A DNA stretch of 64,000 bases from assembly GCF_000960475.2 (NCBI RefSeq), contig NZ_JZDQ02000027.1, positions 28,797 through 92,796 on the forward strand, in the 5' to 3' direction. This document shows positions 58,297 through 64,000 of the stretch, piece by piece. Below the pieces are notes generated by a model. The model saw only the letters and a program-made list of their open reading frames with translations. It was not told the DNA's origin and made no database searches. The DNA comes from Nocardioides luteus (lineage in GTDB: Bacteria > Actinomycetota > Actinomycetes > Propionibacteriales > Nocardioidaceae). The first letter of the stretch is position 1; the number at the start of each line of letters is the position of its first letter. The position numbers and the translations under genes were made by a program.

Positions 58297-59490
58297 GTGT
58301 CGACCACCACCGAACCGACCCAGGGTTTCACCGACGTCGAGGACACCCGCGCCCAGCTGGCGGCGTGCGGCTACCTCGCCGACGATCGGCTCGCCACCAC
58401 GGTGTTCCTGCAGACCAGGCTGGAGAAGCCGGTCCTGCTCGAGGGCCCGGCGGGCGTCGGCAAGACCCAGCTGGCGGAGAGCCTCGCGACCGCGACCGGG
58501 CGCCGCCTGATCCGGCTGCAGTGCTACGAGGGCCAGGACGAGACCAAGGCGCTCTACGAGTGGGACTACGGCAAGCAGCTGCTCTACACCCAGATCCTGC
58601 GCGAGAAGATCGGCCAGGTCGTCGAGGACGCCGCCGACCTCAACGAGGCCGTCGAGCGGATCGCCAAGCAGGACTCGGTCTTCTTCTCGCAGCGCTTCCT
58701 GGCCGCCCGGCCGCTGCTCGAGGCGATCGACTCCGACACCCCCGTCGTGCTCCTCATCGACGAGGTCGACCGCGCCGACGAGGCCCTGGAGGCGGTGCTG
58801 CTCGAGCTGCTCGCGGAGTTCCAGATCTCCATCCCCGAGGTCGGCACGATCACCGCCAAGACCATGCCGTACGTCGTGCTGACCTCGAACAACACCCGCG
58901 ACCTCTCCGCCGCGCTCAAGCGCCGCTGCCTGCACCTCTTCCTCGACTACCCCGACGCGGTCCGTGAGCTGGAGATCATCCGGTCCAAGGAGACCGGCCT
59001 CGCCGACTCGCTCGCGGCCCGGCTCGTCGACATCGTCCGCGGCATCCGCGAGCTCGAGCTGCGCAAGGCGCCGAGCATCTCCGAGACCGTCGACTGGGCT
59101 CGTACGCTGGCGGTGCTCGGCGTCGAGGAGCTCACCGCCGACGTGCTCTCCACGACGCTGAACGTGGTCGTGAAGTACGAGCGCGACCTGAAGCGGGTCA
59201 TGGACGCGCTGCCGCGGCTGGTCGACCCGAACGCCGAGGTGCCCGACCATCTGCACGGCCATGGTCACGGGCACGGCCACGGGCATGGCCACTCCCACGC
59301 GCCGGCTGCGGAGGACCGTGTCGAGGACGACGTCGACGGCCGCGCCGAGCGGAAGGCGAAGGACCAGCCCGGCCGGCACAACGCGGGCTACTACGGCGGT
59401 GCCGGCGGCACCGGGCCACGTACGGCACCCGCGGTGTCCACGAGCCAGGGCACCCGGGCGTTCCCGTCGACCCGCAAGCGCCCGGTCTGA
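58297..59490 (+). CDS. MoxR-type AAA ATPase with His-rich tail
   Basis: 397 residues. Walker A is EGPAGVGKT, Walker B VLLIDEVDRAD, and sensor 1 VLTSNNTRDLS: a MoxR/CoxD-class AAA+ ATPase, which remodels or inserts metal into enzymes with a VWA partner. Residues 318-334 form a run of alternating His and Gly with nine His in 17 residues. GTG 58297, five bases after GAGGAG, is preferred over the GTG two codons earlier. It lies after the dehydrogenase and before the VWA gene, so maturation of the dehydrogenase is the plain hypothesis. Confidence 0.92.
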   Translation: MSTTTEPTQGFTDVEDTRAQLAACGYLADDRLATTVFLQTRLEKPVLLEGPAGVGKTQLAESLATATGRRLIRLQCYEGQDETKALYEWDYGKQLLYTQILREKIGQVVEDAADLNEAVERIAKQDSVFFSQRFLAARPLLEAIDSDTPVVLLIDEVDRADEALEAVLLELLAEFQISIPEVGTITAKTMPYVVLTSNNTRDLSAALKRRCLHLFLDYPDAVRELEIIRSKETGLADSLAARLVDIVRGIRELELRKAPSISETVDWARTLAVLGVEELTADVLSTTLNVVVKYERDLKRVMDALPRLVDPNAEVPDHLHGHGHGHGHGHGHSHAPAAEDRVEDDVDGRAERKAKDQPGRHNAGYYGGAGGTGPRTAPAVSTSQGTRAFPSTRKRPV

Positions 59491-59509
59491 GGCGGGAGCG
59501 AGGCCCGAC

Positions 59510-61030
59510 ATGGAGACCGCACTGCACCGCTTCATCCGGCTGCTCCGGCTCTACGGCGTACGCGTGAGCACCGCCGAGGTGATCGACGCGATGCACGCGG
59601 TCGCCCAGCCCGGCGTGCTCGAGCAGCGCCATCTGCTTCACGCCGCGCTGACCGCGAGCCTGGTCAAGGACCGCCGCGACCTGGACACGTTCGACCTGGT
59701 CTTCGACCGGTTCTTCGGACTGCGTCCGGTCGTCGAGGAGACCGACGAGCACGGGCACACCCACGACGACCTCTCCGACGACGGGCAGCTGACCGACTTC
59801 ACGCTCTCCGAGGAGCCGGGCGAGGTGCCGGAGGACGGGCACAGCCACGGCAAGCCGGACGACATCAAGGAGTACTTCAAGCCCGAGGACATGGCGCAGC
59901 GCTACAACCTCCACCAGGAGGCCAACAAGATCGACATCGCCGCGCTGACCGACGAGATCGTCCTCTCCAACGACCCGAAGTCGAGCCCCGGCGAGGCCGC
60001 GCGGGTCCAGCTCTCGACCAGCCGGATGCACAACCCGGGCAACCCGGGCGAGCTGATCCGCGACGCCGGCATGCAGCTCGACACCGAGCTGTCCGTGCAG
60101 GAGGAGATCGCGCTGCTGAGCTGGCTCGAGGAGCGGGAACCCGACGGCAGCATCGACGACGACGATGACCTCGCCGAGCTGCGCAAGGCGCTGGCCCCGT
60201 GGCTGGCGACGCTTCCCGAGCGGATCCGCGACCACCTCGAGCGGCTGATGAGCATGGAGCGCGAGATCGAGTCGCGCGAGATCCAGGCGGCGCAGGCCGA
60301 GACCGTGGCCGAGCACGATCGTGCCGCGCTGGAGGAGTCGCTGCGGCGGCTGCTCAGGAAGCTCCACGGAGCCCCGCGCCCGCGGCGTACGGTCGCCGCC
60401 CGCGGCATCGTCGACGGTCGCCGGACGATGCGCACCAACATGAAGTACGACGGCGTGCCGTTCCGGCCGGTCACCGTCGCGAAGGCGCACGACCGGCCGC
60501 GGCTGCTCGTGCTCTGCGACGTCTCCCTGTCCGTACGCTCCACCGCCCGCTTCACGCTGCACCTGCTCCACAGCCTGCAGTCGGTGGCCACCTCCGTCCG
60601 GTCCTTCGCGTTCGTGAAGGACCTGGTCGAGATCACCGACCTGTTCGCCGAGCACCGGATCGAGGACGCGCTGTCCCTGGTGCTGTCGGGGCTGCCGGCC
60701 GGCGGGGTGCTCGACGTCGATGCCGACTCGGACTACGGCTCCTCGTTCGAGCAGTTCCTCGAGCAGTTCGGCTCGGCCGTGAACCGGCGGACCACGCTGC
60801 TGGTCCTCGGCGATGGCCGGGGCAACGGCAAAGACCCGGGCTTCGCCGCGTTCGAGGAGCTCACCCGGCGGGCCCGCTCGACGATCTGGCTCACTCCCGA
60901 GCCGCGCTACTCCTGGGCGCTCGGCGGCTGCGACCTGCCGGAGTACGCCGAGTGGTGCGACAAGGTCCAGGTCGTCCGCAACCTGCGCGGGCTGGACAAC
61001 GTCACCCAGACGATGTCGGTCGGCCGATGA
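59510..61030 (+). CDS. VWA-domain protein (CoxE-like)
   Basis: 506 residues. The C-terminal von Willebrand A domain has the MIDAS motif CDVSLSVRS (D-x-S-x-S) and RRTTLLVLGDGRGNG; the long N-terminal region is CoxE-like and helical. Two short His-rich patches occur, HGHTH (81-85) and DGHSHG (109-114). It is the natural partner of the MoxR ATPase. ATG 59510 gives METALHRFIRLL. The stop is shared with the start of mftM (ATGA). Together the MoxR/VWA pair probably acts as a chaperone for the metal-dependent dehydrogenase, unproven. Confidence 0.92.
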   Translation: METALHRFIRLLRLYGVRVSTAEVIDAMHAVAQPGVLEQRHLLHAALTASLVKDRRDLDTFDLVFDRFFGLRPVVEETDEHGHTHDDLSDDGQLTDFTLSEEPGEVPEDGHSHGKPDDIKEYFKPEDMAQRYNLHQEANKIDIAALTDEIVLSNDPKSSPGEAARVQLSTSRMHNPGNPGELIRDAGMQLDTELSVQEEIALLSWLEEREPDGSIDDDDDLAELRKALAPWLATLPERIRDHLERLMSMEREIESREIQAAQAETVAEHDRAALEESLRRLLRKLHGAPRPRRTVAARGIVDGRRTMRTNMKYDGVPFRPVTVAKAHDRPRLLVLCDVSLSVRSTARFTLHLLHSLQSVATSVRSFAFVKDLVEITDLFAEHRIEDALSLVLSGLPAGGVLDVDADSDYGSSFEQFLEQFGSAVNRRTTLLVLGDGRGNGKDPGFAAFEELTRRARSTIWLTPEPRYSWALGGCDLPEYAEWCDKVQVVRNLRGLDNVTQTMSVGR

Positions 61031-61947
61031 CCATCCCGCCCGGCGAGCTGGCCGTGATCGACGCGCTGCGGGCCGGGCCGGAGGCGGGCGTCTACCGCGA
61101 CGAGGTGGTCAGCGTCCGGGCCTGGCAGGGCCCACGCCCGCGGCGCCATCTCGGCACGATCCGCACCCGCCACTTCGACGTCCACCGCGAGGGTCACCAG
61201 GTCCATCTGGTCCACTGCCTGCGGGAGGATCAGATCGACGACGACCTCTCCGGGCTGCTGGCCGAGGAGCTGTTCCAGCCCGGATGGCTGCGTGGTCCGG
61301 ACCTGTTCGAGCGGCTCTTCACCGGTGTCGTGGTCAGCAGCGCGCCCGACCCGGAGCAGGCCTGGGCGGCGTTCTACCGCAACACGCTGCGGCACGTGGA
61401 GCAGGCGTTGCACCGGCCCGGTCAGGCTGCCGTGGCGCACGGAACCATCGCCGAGTACGCCCCCGTCTACCGCTTCGTCGAGCAGCAGCTGGCCGCAGGC
61501 TCGGTCCTCGAGGTCGGCTGCTGCTTCGGCTTCCTCTCGCTGCGGCTGGCCTCCGCGGGACGGGACGTGACCGCCTCCGACCTCTCCGCCGGCACCGTGA
61601 CGCTGCTGAGCGCCGCCGCATCCCGGCTGGAGGTGCCGCTGGCCACGCGGGCGGCCGACGCCACCCGGCTGCCGTGGGCCGACGGCGCCGCGGACAACGT
61701 GCTGCTGATCCACCTGCTCGAGCACATCGAGCCGGGCCTCGGTGACCGGGCGGTCGCCGAGGCGATCCGGGTGGCGCGCCGCCGGGTCGTCATCGCCGTA
61801 CCCCTCGAGGACGAGCCCGACGAGACCTGGGGACACGTCCGCACGGTGTCGCTGGACGACCTCGCCGCTTGGGGCGAGGCCTCGGGGCACCCGTACCGGG
61901 TCGTCGAGCACCACGGTGGCTGGCTCGTCATCGACACCGACCGCTGA
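61027..61947 (+). CDS. mftM: Mycofactocin methyltransferase MftM
   Basis: 306 residues. A class I methyltransferase fold: VLEVGCCFGFLSLRLA binds S-adenosylmethionine, ASDLSAGTVTLL follows, and ADATRLPWADGAADNVLLIHLLEHIEPG holds the post-motif region. The N-terminal 150 residues match the family that methylates the mycofactocin oligosaccharide, blocking further trimming. Its ATG overlaps the VWA stop, so it is the last coupled gene of the locus. It is followed by the direct repeats and the acetate-family transporter. Confidence 0.9.
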   Translation: MTIPPGELAVIDALRAGPEAGVYRDEVVSVRAWQGPRPRRHLGTIRTRHFDVHREGHQVHLVHCLREDQIDDDLSGLLAEELFQPGWLRGPDLFERLFTGVVVSSAPDPEQAWAAFYRNTLRHVEQALHRPGQAAVAHGTIAEYAPVYRFVEQQLAAGSVLEVGCCFGFLSLRLASAGRDVTASDLSAGTVTLLSAAASRLEVPLATRAADATRLPWADGAADNVLLIHLLEHIEPGLGDRAVAEAIRVARRRVVIAVPLEDEPDETWGHVRTVSLDDLAAWGEASGHPYRVVEHHGGWLVIDTDR

Positions 61948-61962
61948 TCGCTCCTCCCCGGT

Positions 61963-62051
61963 CGACCTGTCCGTCGGCGACGCGCATCGCACGACGTCCT
62001 CCCGATGCCGCGTCAGGCCTGGTCAGAGACAGGTCCGACCTGTCCGTCGGC
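61963..62051. repeat. 16-base direct repeat and palindrome upstream of the transporter
   Basis: CGACCTGTCCGTCGGC occurs at 61963-61978 and again at 62036-62051. The second copy overlaps a palindrome ACAGGT-CCG-ACCTGT (62029-62043). The region lies between mftM and the transporter gene and may hold operator sites. Confidence 0.5.
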
Positions 62052-62189
62052 CGCACGCAACCGGGCTTCGGGCCTACCCGTGGGCAGGCGTGCGACCGCC
62101 CACTCGGCGGGTCTGCCGGTGTGTCGTACGTCACTACGTTGTGAGGACCGTAGCCCAGCCGGGCGACGGTCGACTCCCTGGAGGAACTC

Positions 62190-62795
62190 ATGACGAACAC
62201 ATCCATCGATGCAGAGGTGCTGACCACTCCGACAGCCGCTCCTACGACGTGGGGCGACCCGTTCCCGCTCGGCCTGGCCAGCTTCGGGATCTCGGCGCTC
62301 GTCCTGTCCACCGTGATGTCGGGGATCGTGGACCCGGCCGCCCTGCCGGCGGTACTGCCCCTCGCGCTGGCGCTGGGCTTCGCGACCGAGCTCGTGGCCG
62401 GCCTGGTCCACTTCCGGCGGGGCGAGACGTTCCCTGCCCTGGTGTTCACCGCGTACGCCGGGTTCTGGCTCTCCTATGCGCTGCTCGTGCAGTTCTACGG
62501 CCCGATGGTGACCGCGGGCGGTGCCGCGATCACCGGGATGTTCCTGCTCGCCTGGGCGCTGTTCACGACCTACATGCTGCTGGCGGCGCTGCGCACCAAC
62601 ACCACGACGATCGTGATCTTCGTGCTCCTGGCCGGCGTCTTCTACCTCGCGGCCTTCGGGTCGTTCCTCGGCAGCGCCGGCCTCGGCAAGACCGCCGGCT
62701 ACGTGCTGATCCTGGACGCCCTGGTCGCGCTCTACGCCTCGGCGGCGATCATCGTGAACACCACCTGGGACCGCACCGTTCTCCCCGTGCCGTGA
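62190..62795 (+). CDS. Acetate/succinate transporter, GPR1/FUN34/YaaH family
   Basis: 201 residues with six membrane helices. WGDPFPLGLASFGISALVLSTVM resembles the NPAPLGL signature near the first helix, and LVAGLVHFRRGETFPALVFTAYAGFWLSYALL is the second-helix region of this family. It imports acetate or a related short acid. A GGAGG ribosome site precedes the ATG. It stands next to the mycofactocin locus, so it may export or import products of alcohol oxidation such as formate or acetate, inferred from neighbours only. Confidence 0.9.
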   Translation: MTNTSIDAEVLTTPTAAPTTWGDPFPLGLASFGISALVLSTVMSGIVDPAALPAVLPLALALGFATELVAGLVHFRRGETFPALVFTAYAGFWLSYALLVQFYGPMVTAGGAAITGMFLLAWALFTTYMLLAALRTNTTTIVIFVLLAGVFYLAAFGSFLGSAGLGKTAGYVLILDALVALYASAAIIVNTTWDRTVLPVP

Positions 62796-62936
62796 CGTGG
62801 TTCGGGCCGGCGGCGTTCACCGTCGTGGGGTGCCCGTCATCTCGAGCGATCCCGGTATGAGCCGCTCCCGGATCCGCCCATGCACGCGATCGTGTCGTGT
62901 CGGTGCAGATGCCTCACCAGACCGTCGGCCAGAAGC

Positions 62937-63015
62937 GGGACAGACGCGCCGACCCGACGGCTGTAGGTGGGGCAGATGCGCCGACTCGGCCGGTTCTGGT
63001 GGGGCAGATGCGCCG
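62937..63015. repeat. Tandem repeats of about 32 bases
   Basis: GGTGGGGCAGATGCGCCG occurs at 62966-62983 and 62998-63015, 32 bases apart, with a degenerate copy near 62937-62955 (GGGACAGACGCGCC). The repeats lie just outside the DUF222/HNH gene and are too few and irregular for CRISPR. Confidence 0.6.
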
Positions 63016-63056
63016 GGTCGGGGAGTGTGTTGGTGGGCTGGATCTGACCGGTCGGT

Positions 63057-64000
63057 TTAGGTGCGTCTGGTGAAACGAATCTGGCCGTTGGGGAGGCGTT
63101 CGTGGAGGTAGGTGGGGTCGTGGGCGCGGTGGTGGTGATGGGAGCAGAGGAGTGCGGCGTTGTCGAGGTCGGTCGCACCTCCATTGGCCCAGGCGATCCA
63201 GTGGTGGGCTTCGGCCCAGGTGCCGGGGATGTCGCAGCCCTCGGCCTCGCAGGTGGCTGATCTGAGGAGGAGGGCGCGGCGTTGGGCGGCGGTGAAGAGG
63301 CGTTCCTTACGACCCAGGTCGAGGACCTCGGAGTCACCGCCGAGAACGGCGGGGATGATGCCTGCGGTGCAGGCCAGGCGCCGTGCTTCGGCGGCGGTGA
63401 TCGGGCTGCCGCCGAGGACCTGGGCGATGCCGACCTCGGTGCGGAGCTGGTCGAGGGCGATGGTCACGATCACGGTGGTGGCGTCCCCGCCATGGATCGG
63501 CAGCCGGGCCGGGTCGAGGGTCTCCAGGAGCTGGCAGAACGCGAGCCCGAGGCGGCGGTGGTAGGGCAGGTAGTCGCCGGTCTCTGTGCGGGTGCCGTCC
63601 TCGCGGCGGGGTGAGGCGAAGGCCTCCAGGTTGGTCGCGAGCCGGTCCGCGGCCGCGTCCGGGACCACGGCCGCGATCCGGGTGGTGCCGTCCCCGAGGC
63701 GGCGCATGCTCAGCCGGGTCTTCTTGCGGGCGTGGGCTTCCTCGGCGGCAAGGCGTCGAGCTTCTTCGGCCTCGGCGATCTCGGGGGCGATGACCTCCAG
63801 GATCCGCCGTCCCAGGCGGCGGAGCTGGGTGGGGTCGAACTGGGTGGCGTAGGCGAGGAGGGTCTCCTCGGCCTTGGTCTTGATCTCGACATCGAGGTCG
63901 GCCGGGAGGTCATCGAGCGCCGCGACGATCACGGCGGCTTGGGCGGGGTTACATCGACCACTGCGCATCGCGGCCGCGACCAGGCCGTAGGACCGGTCCA
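63057..64000 (-). CDS. DUF222/HNH endonuclease family protein (13E12 type), N-terminus off the window
   Basis: At least 314 residues, open to the right edge. The DUF222 region appears (VIAPEIAEAEEARRLAAEEAHARKKTRLSMRRLGDGTTRIAAVVP) and the C-terminal HNH domain has CEAEGCD, AEAHHWIAWANGGATDLDNAALLCSHHHHRAH. This is the 13E12-type repeat protein found in many copies in actinobacterial genomes. The HNH fold could cut DNA; the biological role is unknown and may be mobile. ATG 63968 is not the start because YGLVAAAMRSG continues upstream in frame. Confidence 0.9.
   Translation of the reverse strand, partial: DRSYGLVAAAMRSGRCNPAQAAVIVAALDDLPADLDVEIKTKAEETLLAYATQFDPTQLRRLGRRILEVIAPEIAEAEEARRLAAEEAHARKKTRLSMRRLGDGTTRIAAVVPDAAADRLATNLEAFASPRREDGTRTETGDYLPYHRRLGLAFCQLLETLDPARLPIHGGDATTVIVTIALDQLRTEVGIAQVLGGSPITAAEARRLACTAGIIPAVLGGDSEVLDLGRKERLFTAAQRRALLLRSATCEAEGCDIPGTWAEAHHWIAWANGGATDLDNAALLCSHHHHRAHDPTYLHERLPNGQIRFTRRT

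Noticed and set aside
62937..63015. CRISPR array
   Set aside because: Only two clear copies and one degenerate copy, no cas genes, and the repeats overlap the flank of a DUF222 gene.

Overview
The window is GC-rich chromosomal DNA from an actinobacterium, most likely Nocardioides or a close relative in the Nocardioidaceae. This rests on GTG starts and four-base ATGA/GTGA gene overlaps, and on the gene set: CrgA, the fhaA-fhaB-pstP-rodA-pbpA-pknA-pknB cluster, a DLW-39 peptide beside tRNA-Ala(TGC), and a full mycofactocin locus. The order DLW-39/tRNA-Ala, cyclophilin, rhomboid, crgA, pknB cluster, tRNA-Leu is the arrangement usually found a little downstream of gyrA near the actinobacterial origin of replication.

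1-4.06 kb looks like the end of an integrated element. It holds a cytosine-5 DNA methyltransferase (cut by the window edge), a divergent DUF262 plus HEPN/zinc-ribbon gene pair, and a small unknown gene. It stops at the 3' half of a tRNA-Ile(GAT)-like gene with the break in the anticodon loop, as expected for an att site. This is a candidate restriction-type defence module. 4.2-18 kb is mixed core and accessory DNA: a secreted protein, a metallo-beta-lactamase-fold hydrolase, tRNA-Ala, small unknown genes including a frameshifted DUF6980 gene, a PP2C-like gene, an ArsR/SRPBCC pair, MarR with a palindromic operator, an Fe(II)/2-oxoglutarate oxygenase, a lipoprotein, SURF1, cyclophilin and rhomboid protease.

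18-28.6 kb carries cell-division and cell-wall control. It has a CrgA that appears internally duplicated, a DUF881 protein, and the minus-strand operon fhaA-fhaB-pstP-rodA-pbpA-pknA-pknB (two PASTA kinases, their phosphatase, two FHA proteins, a SEDS polymerase and its transpeptidase), followed by tRNA-Leu(CAG). 28.6-47 kb is an accessory metabolic and regulatory stretch: an ECF-like sigma factor with a membrane partner, DUF4331, an alpha/beta hydrolase, two large LuxR-family ATPase regulators, a glycosyltransferase, a ChaB-like protein, three TetR proteins, a DUF2236 (MpaB-type) oxygenase, a P450, DoxX-like proteins, and a PadR/lipoprotein pair sharing one perfect palindrome. 47-51.8 kb is an IclR-controlled sugar-acid operon.

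51.9-62.8 kb is the mycofactocin locus. mftA-F make and glycosylate the redox cofactor. They are followed by the mycofactocin-type (NDMA-dependent) alcohol dehydrogenase, a MoxR ATPase and a VWA protein with His-rich segments, the methyltransferase mftM, and an acetate-transporter-family protein. mftA and the dehydrogenase share a nearly identical 28-base upstream element, exactly 46 bases before each start codon, which suggests cofactor and enzyme are switched on together. The right edge holds tandem repeats and a truncated DUF222/HNH gene.
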